64,000 nt of DNA from Agrobacterium vitis (GTDB taxonomy: Bacteria > Pseudomonadota > Alphaproteobacteria > Rhizobiales > Rhizobiaceae): the NCBI RefSeq assembly GCF_013426735.1, contig NZ_AP023272.1, forward strand, positions 1,284,501-1,348,500. The letters are read 5' to 3'. Both the position numbers and the translations under genes were made by a program. The number at the start of each line of letters is the position of its first letter. Positions within the stretch are counted from its first letter, which is position 1. The notes beneath the pieces were generated by a model. The model ran no database searches, was not told the DNA's origin, and saw nothing but the letters and a program-made list of their open reading frames with translations. Below, one piece after another: positions 25,551 to 35,633 of the stretch.

Positions 25551-27122
25551 TCAGATAGCATCCAGCTCGGCCCGGTGCCGCTGCATGGCGAGAAAACGCG
25601 CGTAGTCGCGGTCGTAAATACCTTTCATATCCCGGTTCGGCACAACGAGCCGCCCTGGTTCAGCCATGGCTGCGCCTGCCTCAGCAAGGCCGGGATAAAG
25701 TCCGGCGGCGCTGGCAGCATTGATGGCGGTGCCAATCAACACGGCATCGGTGCCGTCGGCCACCACCAGTTCGCAGCCGGTTGCTTCGGCGTAAAGCTCG
25801 ACCAGAAGCGGATTTTTGACATGGCCGCCGGTGAGATGCAGGCGCAGCGGGCCTATCCCGTCCTTGCCGAGTGTCTCGACGATCTGGCGCAGGCCAAGCA
25901 CGATGCCGACGCAGGCGCGCCAATAGAGACGGCAGAGCCCGTCAAACGAGGCATCCAGCGTCAGGCCGGAGATTGTTCCCGTCAGATTCGGGTCGGCAAA
26001 GGGCGAACGGTTGCCGTGAAAATCCGGCAGGACGTTGATTTTCTCTGCGAAAGATGGGCCTTCCTCGGCGCGCAATGCAGCGATCCGGGCTATGACGCGG
26101 CGATGATTGTCGATGCTTGGCTCGCCGCCTTCCGCATGGCTGCGGACAAGATGATTGAGCAACGCGCCGGTTGCCGATTGTCCGGCCTCCACCAGCCAGA
26201 GATCGGGGAAAATTGCCCCGAAATAAGGCCCCCAGAGGCTGAAACCGTAAAGAGGCTGGGGCCGGAGTGCAATCAGGCAGCTGGAGGTGCCGCCGATCAT
26301 CGCCACGTGGTTAAGCTCAGGGTCTGAGAGATCCGTCGATCCCAGCACGCCGAGTGCGCCTGCATAGGCGTCAACCATGCCTGCGGCAACGGGAATGCCA
26401 GCCATAAGCCCCAGCGCGTCTGCGGCCTCGGTGCTGAGTGTGCCGACGCTTTTGCCGACCGCGACCGCCTCTTGCGGTAAGCCTGCGCGGGCCACCAGGT
26501 CATCCAGCCCGACGCGGTCCAGAAAACCCTGCTGCCAGCCGGGCTTGCTATGGCCGAAAAACGTCCATTTCGATGTCAGAGTGCAGAGCGACCGCGCCGG
26601 GCTGCCCGTCGCCTTCCAGGTCAGGAAATCGGCGAGGTCGAAGGCTAAACCCAGTCTTTGCCAGAGATCCGGGCGATGACGTTTCAGCCACATCAGCTTG
26701 GGGATTTCGGCTTCCGGGGAGATGACCCGGCCATTGTGGTGCAGCACCGGATGATCAATGCGCCCGCATTCCTCTGCTTCAGCCGTGGCGCGGTGATCCA
26801 GCCAGGAAATGATGTCGAAACCGTCTTCTCCATTCAGGCAGAGCGGCTGGCCGCTGCTGTCAAGCAGCACCAGTGAGCAGGTCGCGTCGAAGCCGATACC
26901 GGCAATGGCTGTGGGACCGATGCCAGCTTCGGCAAGCGCTGCCTTGACCGCGATGCAGCAGGCCTCCCAGATATCCTGGGAATTGTGTTCGCCGCGCTCA
27001 TCGCTTGGGCGTGAAAGCAGGATCGGGTGTTCGCGTCTGGCCAGCAGGCGACCGGTGCGCGTCACGACACCGGCACGCGCGCTGCCGGTGCCGACATCCA
27101 CCGCAATCAGATGATCTCGCAT
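25551..27122 (-). CDS. FGGY-family carbohydrate kinase (ribulokinase-like)
   Basis: A 523-residue kinase from an ATG at 27122. The N-terminal domain starts LIAVDVGTGSARAGVV (phosphate-1 loop) and has GIGFDATCSLVLLD. The C-terminal FGGY domain has HLTGGHVKNPLLVELYAEATG. The sequence type resembles the D-ribulokinase/ribitol branch (YpCarbK-like) rather than xylulokinase. It follows the polyol operon and a HAD phosphatase, so it may phosphorylate a ketose formed by the dehydrogenases. The exact substrate is uncertain. The gap to the next gene is 223 bases. Confidence 0.8.
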   Translation of the reverse strand: MRDHLIAVDVGTGSARAGVVTRTGRLLARREHPILLSRPSDERGEHNSQDIWEACCIAVKAALAEAGIGPTAIAGIGFDATCSLVLLDSSGQPLCLNGEDGFDIISWLDHRATAEAEECGRIDHPVLHHNGRVISPEAEIPKLMWLKRHRPDLWQRLGLAFDLADFLTWKATGSPARSLCTLTSKWTFFGHSKPGWQQGFLDRVGLDDLVARAGLPQEAVAVGKSVGTLSTEAADALGLMAGIPVAAGMVDAYAGALGVLGSTDLSDPELNHVAMIGGTSSCLIALRPQPLYGFSLWGPYFGAIFPDLWLVEAGQSATGALLNHLVRSHAEGGEPSIDNHRRVIARIAALRAEEGPSFAEKINVLPDFHGNRSPFADPNLTGTISGLTLDASFDGLCRLYWRACVGIVLGLRQIVETLGKDGIGPLRLHLTGGHVKNPLLVELYAEATGCELVVADGTDAVLIGTAINAASAAGLYPGLAEAGAAMAEPGRLVVPNRDMKGIYDRDYARFLAMQRHRAELDAI

Positions 27123-27189
27123 ATGAATTTGTTTCCGCCCTAATCCTTTCAGTCCGTCCCAAAATGGCGGCTGACGGGCTGCAAAAGGC

Positions 27190-27262
27190 AATTTCTGCGC
27201 TGAGCTTGATGCATTCGCATTTCCGGACGAAAAATTGCTTCGTACTTTTTCTGGAAATGCTT
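27190..27262. repeat. Rhizobial intergenic repeat (GGAAATGC type)
   Basis: The gap between the FGGY kinase and HAD genes holds a GCATTTCC and GGAAATGC inverted pair (27220-27259) around AAAAATTGCTTCG. Related GGAAATGC/TTTCCACTTTTCC segments occur at 46110-46150 and 46866-46912 here, so this is probably a dispersed intergenic repeat. No gene is seen in 27123-27345. Confidence 0.45.
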
Positions 27263-27345
27263 GTGCTCACGTCCTTGAGTACGCTCCGCGCCGGTTCTCG
27301 AAATTACCATTTTCGCCACGCCATCAGCAATTTTTGAACAAACCG

Positions 27346-28023
27346 TCATAAAACAAACTGAACCAGATTGGCCATGGCGTCAAATTTGGCGTCCGGCTTC
27401 AGGGCGTCAATGCTGCCGTGGTAGATTTCGCCCGTCGCATGGCCGCCGCCAGTAAAGGCTAAGGCGCGCATGCCAGCGGCGCGGGCGGCGGTGAGGCCTG
27501 CGGGGCTATCTTCCACCACCACACATTGGTGTGGTTGTGTTGCCATTTTCTCGGCGGCGTAGAGAAACAGGTCCGGTGCGGGTTTGCCGTTTTTGACCAT
27601 GGTGGCGCTGAAAATATGCGGCTGAAAACGCTCGATCAGCCCGGTGACACTGAGCGATAGCGCGATGCGATCTGGCTGGCTGGAGGAGGCTACGCACCAG
27701 CCAATGCCCGCTTTTTGTAAGTCATCCAGTGCGGTGTGTAGGCCGTAAATGGGCTTTAAATCCTGCCGGAAGCGCTCATAGAGGTGAGTGCGCAGGCTGG
27801 CCAGAAAGCTGTCACCGATGGCAAACGAAAACTCCTCGCGGGCCGTCTCCACCACCGTTGCCATGCTGCGGCCGAGGAAGTTGCGATAGACATAATCGGC
27901 ATCAATCGCCACACCTGCCTTTTCAAACTCGGTCACCATGACCTCGACCGAAATCGGCTCGCTATCGACAAGCACGCCGTCGCAATCGAAAATCACCAGC
28001 TTGGTGGCCGGGTCGTGCATCAT
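27346..28023 (-). CDS. HAD-superfamily phosphatase (subfamily IA)
   Basis: A 225-residue protein. Motif I is DCDGVLVDSEP (nucleophile and acid/base Asp), motif II the ASSSQPDR segment, motif III the Lys in NGKPAPD and motif IV VVVEDSPAG. The helical cap follows motif I. In smo-type polyol operons such a phosphatase is common and probably acts on a sugar or polyol phosphate. It starts nine bases after the mtlK stop, so it is cotranscribed. Confidence 0.85.
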   Translation of the reverse strand: MMHDPATKLVIFDCDGVLVDSEPISVEVMVTEFEKAGVAIDADYVYRNFLGRSMATVVETAREEFSFAIGDSFLASLRTHLYERFRQDLKPIYGLHTALDDLQKAGIGWCVASSSQPDRIALSLSVTGLIERFQPHIFSATMVKNGKPAPDLFLYAAEKMATQPHQCVVVEDSPAGLTAARAAGMRALAFTGGGHATGEIYHGSIDALKPDAKFDAMANLVQFVL

Positions 28024-28031
28024 ATCAATCC

Positions 28032-29519
28032 TTATGCGGCGGCAAGGCCACCATCGATGTAGCTTTGCAGGGTCTGTGCTGTGCCATGGGTGCGAAGGCT
28101 TGAGAGTGCTTTTGCAAAGCGCGTCTTGAACAGCTCATTTTGTCCCACGGTGCCGAAAATATCGTCCAGCGCTAGGAATAGCAGCGGATCTTGTCGTGAG
28201 GCAATGGCGGTTTTTTGCAGACGATCGGCACTGGCATCGTTGAACACTATTGGCTTGCCGCTATCGGATGTGCCTTCAAAATAATGGCACCACAGGGCAG
28301 ACACCAAGGCAAGTCCGGTGACATCCAGCCCCTTGGCGAGACGATCTGCCGTTGAGGGCAGAATGAATTTCGGCTGGCGGTTGGAGCCATCCTGTGCCAA
28401 GCGCGGAATGGTGTCGCCGATCTTGGGGTTGGAGAAGCGGCTCTCGATCAGCGTGGCATAGTCCTGCAAGCTGGTGTTAGGCACGGGTGGCACCACCGGG
28501 ATGATTTCATCATGGGTCAGCTTGGCAAGAAAAGCCCGGATCAGCGGGTTTTCCATGGCTTCGTGCACGAAGTGAATGTCCATCAGTGCTGCGGGATAGG
28601 CAATGGCCGCATGGCCGCCGTTGAGAATGCGCAGCTTCATCAATTCATAGGGGGCAACATCCTCCACAAAGGTGACGCCAACCTCTTCAAAGGCAGGGCG
28701 ACCAAGCGGGAATTTATCTTCCAGCACCCATTGCTTGAACTCCTCGCAAAACACCGGCCATGCATCATCAATGCCATAGGTGTCGCGGGTGATGTCGATT
28801 TCGCGCGGGCCGGTGGCAGGGGTGATGCGGTCCACCATGGAATTGGGGAAGGCGACGTGGTGGTGAATCCAATCGGCAAAATCGGGATCGGAAAGCTTGG
28901 CAAGGCCGATGATTGTGGCTTCCGTCACCTCGCCATTGCCGGGGATATTGTCGCAGCACATCACGGTGAAGGGTGGGATATTGGCGGCGCGGCGCGCCTT
29001 GAGGCCTGCGATGATCAGGCCGAAGACGGTTTTCGGCTGGGCGGGGTTTTGGGCGTCAGTCACGATGGCCGGGTGTTTTGGGTCAAAATGGCCGGTGGCG
29101 GGATCGATGAAATAACCGCCTTCGGTGATGGTCATTGAGACGATGCGAATGGCAGGATCAGCCAGCTTTTCAATCATGCCGTCAAAATCCGGTGCCGCGA
29201 TCATATCCACCATCGGACCGGTGACGGTGGCAGCGCTTTTCGCCACATCCTGTTCCACCACGGTGGTCAGGTAATCCTGGCCTGCCAGCTTGTCTTTCAT
29301 CGTGGCATCGGAGGGAAGCACGCCCGCGCCGACAATGGCGAAATCGAGGTCTTTGCCGAGGTTGAACAGCTCGTGCAGGTAAACCGCTTGATGGGCGCGG
29401 TGGAAATTGCCAACGCCGAAATGGAGGATGCCGGGGGTGAGGGCCTCGCGGGCATATGTCGGGATGGCGGCCTTTGTGGAGGCGTCGGGCAGGGTGGAAA
29501 GGGAGAGTTTTATGGTCAT
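28032..29519 (-). CDS. mtlK: Mannitol 2-dehydrogenase MtlK
   Basis: A 495-residue polyol-specific long-chain dehydrogenase oxidising mannitol (and D-arabitol) to the ketose with NAD. N-terminal nucleotide-binding region with HFGVGNFHRAHQAVYL and AIVGAGVLPSD; the catalytic Lys region is KLRILNGGHAAIAYPAAL. Length is typical. It lies downstream of smoS, from which it is separated by about 310 bases containing a RIME-like element, and upstream of the HAD phosphatase. Confidence 0.92.
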   Translation of the reverse strand: MTIKLSLSTLPDASTKAAIPTYAREALTPGILHFGVGNFHRAHQAVYLHELFNLGKDLDFAIVGAGVLPSDATMKDKLAGQDYLTTVVEQDVAKSAATVTGPMVDMIAAPDFDGMIEKLADPAIRIVSMTITEGGYFIDPATGHFDPKHPAIVTDAQNPAQPKTVFGLIIAGLKARRAANIPPFTVMCCDNIPGNGEVTEATIIGLAKLSDPDFADWIHHHVAFPNSMVDRITPATGPREIDITRDTYGIDDAWPVFCEEFKQWVLEDKFPLGRPAFEEVGVTFVEDVAPYELMKLRILNGGHAAIAYPAALMDIHFVHEAMENPLIRAFLAKLTHDEIIPVVPPVPNTSLQDYATLIESRFSNPKIGDTIPRLAQDGSNRQPKFILPSTADRLAKGLDVTGLALVSALWCHYFEGTSDSGKPIVFNDASADRLQKTAIASRQDPLLFLALDDIFGTVGQNELFKTRFAKALSSLRTHGTAQTLQSYIDGGLAAA

Positions 29520-29600
29520 TGGGTTAGGTCCTGAATGAATTTTGGGAAATGGGTGAGGCGGTGCAATGTCGGAGATGGAGCGTGTGGCTTGGTGGCTTCG

Positions 29601-29793
29601 CCCCCCTCATCCGGCTGCCGCCACCTTCTCCCCGCTGGGGAGAAGAGGCAGGTTGTACGGTCCCATGCTTTATTTTGCCGATGTTTGCTGGATGCGGTTT
29701 GAAGCAGTTGCTTTTTGAGTTCCGCCATATCCACAAAGTCTCTTCTCCCCAGCGGGGAGAAGTCCCCGGCAGGGGGATGAGGGGGTGCGAAGC
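29601..29793. repeat. RIME-like palindromic mosaic element between smoS and mtlK
   Basis: Two near-identical palindromes, CTTCTCCCCGCTGGGGAGAAG (29625-29645, 21 bases counting both arms) and its CCAG variant (29742-29762), are enclosed by outer inverted arms CCCCCCTCATCC and GGATGAGGGGG. This is the layout of Rhizobium-specific intergenic mosaic elements. It could stabilise or terminate part of the operon transcript. Confidence 0.85.
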
Positions 29794-29827
29794 CCATTGC
29801 ACAAAACGCCTCAGCAAACAGACCATC

Positions 29828-30604
29828 TCAACTCATCCAATTGCCGCCATCAACATTATACGTCTGGGCCACCACATAATCTGCGTCACTTGAGGCCAGA
29901 AAAATCGCCATGCCGGTGAGATCCTGCGCCGTCCCCATGCGGCCAAACGGAACAGCCTCACCCACCAGCTTTTTCTTCTCGCCGGGGGCGCGGTTCTCGT
30001 GGCGGGCAAACAGCGCATCCACACCATCCCAATGCTCGCCATCAACCACGCCTGGGGCGATGGCGTTGACATTGATGCCATGCTTGATCAGGTCCAGCCC
30101 TGCCGATTGGGTGATTGAGATAATCGCCGCCTTGGTGGCGCAATAGACCGCCACCAGCGCTTCACCGCGCCGCCCGGCCTGGCTGGCCATATTGATAATC
30201 TTGCCGCCCTTGCCACGGGCAATCATCGATTTCGCCGCCGCTTGCAGCATGAAGAGTGAGCCAGCAACATTGATGGAAAACAGCCGATCATAGCTCTCGC
30301 GGGTAATGTCCACGATGGGCGCAAGATCAAACAGGGCAGCGTTGTTGATGAGGATGTCGAGGCCGCCAGTTTTCTCTTCCACCGCCTTGATGGCAGCGTC
30401 GATAGAGGCCTGATTGGTCACATCCAGATGCACGGCATAGGCTTTTTCACCAATGGCTTTGGCTGTCTCCAAAGCCCGTTCCATATTAATGTCGGCAATG
30501 GCAACCGTCGCACCTTCCCGCACATAGCTTTCCGCAAAAGCGCGGCCAATGCCACGGGCCGATCCGGTAATCAGGGCGGATTTTCCGTCTAACCTGCCAG
30601 TCAT
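29828..30604 (-). CDS. smoS: Sorbitol dehydrogenase SmoS (short-chain dehydrogenase)
   Basis: A 258-residue SDR oxidising sorbitol to fructose (galactitol to tagatose in relatives). The NAD motif [11 protein letters not shown] is near residue 14, NNAA near 90 (LINNAALFD), the catalytic Ser region INMASQAG, and the YxxxK motif is YCATK near 155. Its start overlaps the smoK stop by 4 bases. Confidence 0.9.
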   Translation of the reverse strand: MTGRLDGKSALITGSARGIGRAFAESYVREGATVAIADINMERALETAKAIGEKAYAVHLDVTNQASIDAAIKAVEEKTGGLDILINNAALFDLAPIVDITRESYDRLFSINVAGSLFMLQAAAKSMIARGKGGKIINMASQAGRRGEALVAVYCATKAAIISITQSAGLDLIKHGINVNAIAPGVVDGEHWDGVDALFARHENRAPGEKKKLVGEAVPFGRMGTAQDLTGMAIFLASSDADYVVAQTYNVDGGNWMS

Positions 30605-31599
30605 GCTGCTAATCCCTGTTCATTAAAACGATGAATGCGGCTGTCATCCGGGGTGATGAACACCGTGTCGCCGTGACGGGCGGTGAAATCGCCATCCGCA
30701 CGAGCGGTGAGATGGCCGAGGCCTTCAACATCAACATGCAAATGGGTGTCGGAGCCGAGATGTTCGGCAATCGTTACCTTGCCTTTCCACGCGCCATCGG
30801 TGGTGGAGAGCGTCACATGTTCCGGACGCACGCCGATGGTGGTCGCTCCATATTTCGCAGCTGTCTCCCCAGAAATCAGGTTCATTTTCGGTGAGCCGAT
30901 AAAGCCTGCGACAAACAGATTGGCGGGCTTGTGATAGAGCTCCATTGGCGAGCCAACCTGCTCAATCCGGCCCTTGTTCAGCACCACAATCTTGTCGGCC
31001 ATAGTCATGGCTTCGACCTGATCGTGGGTGACGTAGATGGATGTCGCGCCCAGCTTCTGGTGCAGCTCGGTGATTTCCAGCCGCATGTTGACGCGCAGCG
31101 CGGCATCCAGATTGGAGAGCGGCTCATCAAACAAAAAGCACGAGGGTGAGCGTACAATCGCCCGGCCAATCGCCACACGCTGGCGCTGACCGCCAGAAAG
31201 CTGGCGCGGTTTGCGGTCGAGATAATCCGTGAGGTTAAGAATGCGGGCGGCGTCCGTGACCTTCTTGTCAATCTCGCCCTTGTCCATGCCCGCCATTTTC
31301 AGCGGAAAGCCAATATTGGAGCGCACGCTCATATGCGGATAAAGCGCATAGGATTGAAACACCATGGCAAGGCCGCGCTCGGACGGTTTGCGGTCTGTGG
31401 CGTCGGTGCCGTCAATGAAAATCTTGCCGCCCGATGTGTCCTCCAGCCCGGCAATCAGCCGCAGCAGGGTGGATTTGCCGCAGCCGGAGGGACCAACAAA
31501 CACAACGAATTCGCCATTGTTGATCTCCAGATCAATGCCGGGAATAACCTTGTGTTCGGCAAAGGCTTTCGAGACGTTTTTAAGCTGAATACTGCCCAT
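30601..31599 (-). CDS. smoK: Polyol ABC importer ATP-binding protein SmoK
   Basis: A 332-residue ATPase of the MalK/UgpC type. Walker [10 protein letters not shown] is near residue 37, the signature [14 protein letters not shown] near 134, Walker [13 protein letters not shown] near 154 and the switch His in [12 protein letters not shown]-terminal TOBE/OB region ([11 protein letters not shown]) follows. It energises uptake of sorbitol and mannitol with SmoF/SmoG. It starts 12 bases after smoG. Confidence 0.92.
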   Translation of the reverse strand: MGSIQLKNVSKAFAEHKVIPGIDLEINNGEFVVFVGPSGCGKSTLLRLIAGLEDTSGGKIFIDGTDATDRKPSERGLAMVFQSYALYPHMSVRSNIGFPLKMAGMDKGEIDKKVTDAARILNLTDYLDRKPRQLSGGQRQRVAIGRAIVRSPSCFLFDEPLSNLDAALRVNMRLEITELHQKLGATSIYVTHDQVEAMTMADKIVVLNKGRIEQVGSPMELYHKPANLFVAGFIGSPKMNLISGETAAKYGATTIGVRPEHVTLSTTDGAWKGKVTIAEHLGSDTHLHVDVEGLGHLTARADGDFTARHGDTVFITPDDSRIHRFNEQGLAA

Positions 31600-31611
31600 G
31601 ATATGTGATCC

Positions 31612-32442
31612 TTATTTAACCGCGCCGAAGGTGAGCCCGCGCACCAGCTGTTTCTGGCTGAACCATCCGAGCACAACGATTGGAGCAATCGCCATGGTGG
31701 AGGCAGCCGAGAGCTTGGCGTAAAACAGGCCTTCGGGGCTGGAATAGGAGGCGATGAAGGTGGTGAGCGGTGCCGCCACTGACGTGGTGAGGTTGAGGGT
31801 CCAAAACGCCTCGTTCCACGACAGAATGATGTTCAAAAGCATGGTCGAGGCAATGCCCGGCACGGCCATCGGCGTCAGCACATAGATGATTTCTTTGATC
31901 AAGGATGCGCCATCCATGCGGGCGGCTTCCAGAATTTCGCCCGGAATTTCCTTGAAGTAGGTGTAGAGCATCCAGATAATGATCGGCAGGTTGATCATGG
32001 TCAGCACGCCGACCAGACCGATGCGGCTATCGAGCAATCCACCATCGCGAAACAGCAGATAGATCGGAATCAGCGCGCCCACGGGCGGCATCATCTTGGT
32101 GGAAAGCATCCACATCAGCACATCCTTGGTGCGCTTGGTGGGCGAAAATGCCATGGCCCAAGCGGACGGAATGGCAATGACTAGCCCCAGAAGCGTGGAG
32201 CCAAAGGAGATGATCACCGAGTTCATGAAGTGGGCAAAATAGTCTGAGCGGCCTTGCACCTCGACATAGTTTTCCGTGGTCCAGTGGAAGAACAGGAACA
32301 CCGGAGGCGAGGCGATGGCATCGCCCTCGCTTTTGAAGCTGGTGAGGAAGGTCCACAGGATCGGGAAGAACATCAGCAAGCCAATGGCCCAGGCAATCAG
32401 GGTAAAGGTCAGCTTACGTTTGTTGGATATTGCGCGTGCCAT
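31612..32442 (-). CDS. smoG: Polyol ABC importer permease SmoG
   Basis: A 276-residue inner-membrane permease with six predicted segments. The EAA loop, EAARMDGASLIKEIIYVLTP, interacts with SmoK. The N-terminus (TFTLIAWAIGLLMFFPILWTFLTSFKSE) is typical of the MalG-type subunit. It starts three bases after the smoF stop. Confidence 0.9.
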   Translation of the reverse strand: MARAISNKRKLTFTLIAWAIGLLMFFPILWTFLTSFKSEGDAIASPPVFLFFHWTTENYVEVQGRSDYFAHFMNSVIISFGSTLLGLVIAIPSAWAMAFSPTKRTKDVLMWMLSTKMMPPVGALIPIYLLFRDGGLLDSRIGLVGVLTMINLPIIIWMLYTYFKEIPGEILEAARMDGASLIKEIIYVLTPMAVPGIASTMLLNIILSWNEAFWTLNLTTSVAAPLTTFIASYSSPEGLFYAKLSAASTMAIAPIVVLGWFSQKQLVRGLTFGAVK

Positions 32443-32445
32443 TGA

Positions 32446-33318
32446 TCAGCTCTCCAGGTTCTTGCCGATGAGGCGGATCAGGAAGAAGGCAACGATATTG
32501 GCCAGCACCACAGCCACAATGCCGCCTGCGGATGCGCCGCCGATATCGAATTGCAGCAGGGCCTGATTGTAGATCAGATAGGTCAGGTTGGTGCTATCTG
32601 TGCCGGGGCCGCCATTGGTGGTGACCAGGATTTCGGCAAAGACCGAGAGCAGGAAGATGGTCTCAATCAGCACCACCACGGTGATGGCGCGGGCCATATG
32701 GGGCAGGGTGATGTAGATGAATTTCGAGATCGGCCCCGCGCCATCCATCTCAGCCGCTTCCTTCTGTTCCTCGTCCAGCGATTGCAGGGCGGTGAGCAGG
32801 ATCAGCGTTGCAAACGGCAGCCATTGCCATGCGACAATGATGATGATGGAGAGCAGCGGAATGGTGGAGAGCCAATCCAGCGGCTCCAGCCCAACGGCGC
32901 GGAAAGCGAAGGCAAAGAGGCCGTTCACCGGGTTCATCAGCATGTTTTTCCACACCAAGGCGGCCACGGTTGGCATGATGAAAAACGGCGATATCACCAG
33001 AATGCGGACAATGCCTTGCCCAAACATCGGCTGATCCAGCAGCAGCGCCAGTGCAATGCCGCCAATGATGGAAATGGCCAGCACGCCGCCCACCAATATC
33101 AACGTGTTGGTGAGGGCAGCGAAAAAGGCCGGATCGGTGAGGAAATATTCGTAATTCAGCAGGCCGACGAAGTCATGCACGCCGGGCATCAGCAGATTGT
33201 AGTTCAGCGTTGAGAAATAGATGGTCATGACCAGCGGCACAATCATCCATGCAAACAGCAGGATAACCGAAGGGGCCATCATCAGTCTCGCCGAGGAATG
33301 GGTATGGGTCGTCGCCAT
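32446..33318 (-). CDS. smoF: Polyol ABC importer permease SmoF
   Basis: A 290-residue MalF-type permease from the ATG at 33318; a longer frame from 33393 runs into the RIME-adjacent spacer and is unlikely. Six membrane segments are visible and the EAA loop reads EAAEMDGAGPISKFIYITLP. It forms the channel together with SmoG. A spacer of about 280 bases with a RIME-like element separates it from smoE. Confidence 0.88.
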   Translation of the reverse strand: MATTHTHSSARLMMAPSVILLFAWMIVPLVMTIYFSTLNYNLLMPGVHDFVGLLNYEYFLTDPAFFAALTNTLILVGGVLAISIIGGIALALLLDQPMFGQGIVRILVISPFFIMPTVAALVWKNMLMNPVNGLFAFAFRAVGLEPLDWLSTIPLLSIIIIVAWQWLPFATLILLTALQSLDEEQKEAAEMDGAGPISKFIYITLPHMARAITVVVLIETIFLLSVFAEILVTTNGGPGTDSTNLTYLIYNQALLQFDIGGASAGGIVAVVLANIVAFFLIRLIGKNLES

Positions 33319-33410
33319 GGTGGCCGCGCCTTTTGGGTGTGTTGGGGTTTTAGTTTTATGGTTTGGCAGGGGCTTGCTGTCCTGCTCACACATTGTAGGG
33401 CAGTGCCAGC

Positions 33411-33542
33411 CGCCCCCTCATCCGGCTGCCGCCACCTTCTCCCCGCTGGGGAGAAGAGGGAAAGAGCCGCAGCATCGGCTTCTCTCCTCGCCCCAGCGGG
33501 GAGAGGTCCGCCGAGCGTAGCGGAGGCGGGGTGAGGGGGCCG
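33411..33542. repeat. RIME-like palindromic mosaic element between smoE and smoF
   Basis: Two palindromes built on CTTCTCCCC and GGGGAGAAG type arms (33435-33456 and 33482-33504) lie within outer arms CCCCCTCATCCGG and GGGGTGAGGGGG. A further inverted pair, CACATTGTAGGGCAGTGC and GCACTGTCATACATTGTG, encloses the element (33388 to 33562). Its position after the binding-protein gene suggests a role in giving smoE more transcript than the permeases. Confidence 0.82.
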
Positions 33543-33599
33543 CTTGCACTGTCATACATTGTGGGCGAGATGGCGGGGGTAAACCCCGCACTCACCCCG

Positions 33600-34919
33600 T
33601 TACTTCTTCGGATAACCCGCCTTCTTCATCTCACGCTCGGTCAAGGTCTGGGCCGTCTTCAGCGCCTGATCCACCGTGGTCTGACCGGCAAGTGCTGCCG
33701 AGAATTGCTGACCAACGGCGGTGCCGATGCCCTGAAACTCCGGGATAGCCACATATTGCACGCCCTCGTAAGGCACGGGCTTGACGGTGGGGTGCTTGGG
33801 GTCTGCCGAGTTGATGCTATCAAGCGTCATTTTGGCAAAAGGTGCTGCCTTCTGGTAATCAGCATTGGCATAAAGCGAAGTGCGCGTACCCGGAGGAACG
33901 TTAGCCCATCCATCCTTTTCAGCGACCAGCTTCAGATAGTCCTTGCTGGTTGCCCAGGCGATGAACTTTTCAGCGGCTTCGACCTTCTTGGAGCCAGCCG
34001 GAATGGCAAGGTTCCAAGACCACAGCCAGTTGCCGCGCTTGCCAAGACCATTATCAGGAGCCAAAGCAAAGCCGACCTGATCAGCAACCTTGGATTCCTT
34101 CGGGTTGGTCACGAAGGATGCTGCCACGGTGGCATCAATCCACATGCCGCATTTGCCGGTCTGGAACAGGGCGAGGTTTTCATTAAAGCCGTTGGAGGAG
34201 GCACCGGGAGGGCCGTCCTTCTTCATCAGGTCCACATAGAACTGAAGAGTCTTTTTCCATTCCGGCTGATCAAACTGTGGCTTCCACTCTTCATCAAACC
34301 AGCGCGCACCAAAGGAGTTCGACATGGCGGAGAGGAAGGCAATGTTTTCTCCCCAGCCAGCCTTGCCACGCAGGCAGATGCCGTAGACTTCCTTGGATTT
34401 GTCAGTGATCTTGTCGGCGGCTTCTTTGATAAAGTCCCATGTTGGGGCTTCCGGCATTTTCAGGCCTGCTTTTTCAAACAGATCTTTGCGATACATCACC
34501 ATCGAGCTTTCGGCATAAAACGGTGCGGCATAAAGCTTGCCATCGACGGTCAGGCCAGAGTGCACCGGCGGCAGAAGGTCGGCTGCGTCGTAATCCTTGT
34601 CGGCACTCAGCTTGTCCAGCGGTGCCAGCCAGCCCTGCTTGCCCCAGATCGGCGCTTCGTAAATGCCGATAGTCATCACGTCATACTGGCCACCCTTGGT
34701 GGCCACATCGGTTGTCACTTTCTGGCGCAGCACGTTTTCTTCCAGCGTCACCCACTTCACATCAATGCCGGGATTTTTCTTGGTAAAATCATCCGTCAGC
34801 TTTTGCATACGGATCATGTCGCCGTTGTTGACGGTAGCAATCGTCAGCGTTTCGGCAGATGCCACGCCAGCCATGGCGAAGATTGAGCAGGCGCCCAGCA
34901 ATAGTGTTTTCAATGTCAT
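33600..34919 (-). CDS. smoE: Polyol-binding protein SmoE
   Basis: A 439-residue periplasmic solute-binding protein (family 1, MalE-like). The signal peptide is LLLGACSIFAMAGVASA with cleavage before ETLTIATV. The mature part shows the type-1 pattern (WVTLEENVLRQKVTTDVATKGGQYDVMTIGIYE). It binds sorbitol/mannitol for SmoFGK. First gene of the leftward operon; its promoter must lie in 34920-35100. Confidence 0.92.
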   Translation of the reverse strand: MTLKTLLLGACSIFAMAGVASAETLTIATVNNGDMIRMQKLTDDFTKKNPGIDVKWVTLEENVLRQKVTTDVATKGGQYDVMTIGIYEAPIWGKQGWLAPLDKLSADKDYDAADLLPPVHSGLTVDGKLYAAPFYAESSMVMYRKDLFEKAGLKMPEAPTWDFIKEAADKITDKSKEVYGICLRGKAGWGENIAFLSAMSNSFGARWFDEEWKPQFDQPEWKKTLQFYVDLMKKDGPPGASSNGFNENLALFQTGKCGMWIDATVAASFVTNPKESKVADQVGFALAPDNGLGKRGNWLWSWNLAIPAGSKKVEAAEKFIAWATSKDYLKLVAEKDGWANVPPGTRTSLYANADYQKAAPFAKMTLDSINSADPKHPTVKPVPYEGVQYVAIPEFQGIGTAVGQQFSAALAGQTTVDQALKTAQTLTEREMKKAGYPKK

Positions 34920-35633
34920 TTCTTCCTCCCAGAAGACCAGGTGGAACCCGGAGGCCCCTTGAGGGTCTGCCGACGGGCCACTGGTAAATCAACCGATAGA
35001 CCTTGATCTCACTCGCGATCTAATGAGCATTCGCTTTACTCATGGGCAAATACTCGCATTCTGCCACAAAATGTCAATCGCAATTCGTTGCTGCACTGCC
35101 GAAGTAAGCTGCGAAGCCACCCGTCGTAACAGGGTCTAGGGCGGTGGCGGATTTGAAATTAAAGGTATTTTGAATATGCAAAATTTATCAGCCGCTTGAG
35201 ATCGACTTGTGTCATTTGGCGAGCGGTATCGGTAACGGCCGGTTGATAAACAGTCATGATCAAGAAGCCTGGGCCTGGGATTGATACCAAGGCATCGAAG
35301 ATGCCGACGCATCCTCGCTTAGAAGACATTGTGAATATCTCAAATGCAGCAAAGGCTTGAGATATTTGCAAAAGGAATACGAAGAGTCATCTTCAATGAC
35401 TCTTCGTATGGCGCAGCCGTAACATTTCAAATTTTATCAAATTAAATAAATTTGTATTAACTTATTTAGAATAACATTTTTATATTATATATTAATAAAT
35501 ATTTTTTATAAATATTCAAAATTCGATAATATAATATATGCAATCGATTGTTATTATTATTTTTCGATAAATAATTTGACTCTTGATAATATTATATTAC
35601 CCTTTCGAGTTGTGTTGTTTTCGCTGGGGGGCG
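34920..35633. other. Long non-coding spacer: smo promoter side and AT-rich leader of the DUF1800 gene
   Basis: The smoE ribosome site (GGAGGAAG) is at about 34924. From 35410 to 35610 the sequence is extremely AT-rich, with long runs of A, T and TATA. No convincing gene is present: a 70-aa minus-strand frame at 35159-35371 has no ribosome site or family resemblance. The base composition change suggests acquired DNA. Confidence 0.6.
35334..35409. repeat. Two tandem hairpins before the DUF1800 gene
   Basis: AATATCTCAA at 35334-35343 pairs with TTGAGATATT at 35357-35366. ATACGAAGAGTCAT at 35377-35390 pairs perfectly with 35396-35409 around CTTCA. No T-tract follows on the plus strand; they could be operator dyads or a transcript barrier at the island border. 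Confidence 0.7.

Noticed and set aside
33531..34886. 451-aa plus-strand open frame
   Set aside because: Antisense to smoE, which has a signal peptide and family motifs.
35159..35371. 70-aa minus-strand frame in the smoE-DUF1800 spacer
   Set aside because: No ribosome site, and it runs through the two hairpins.
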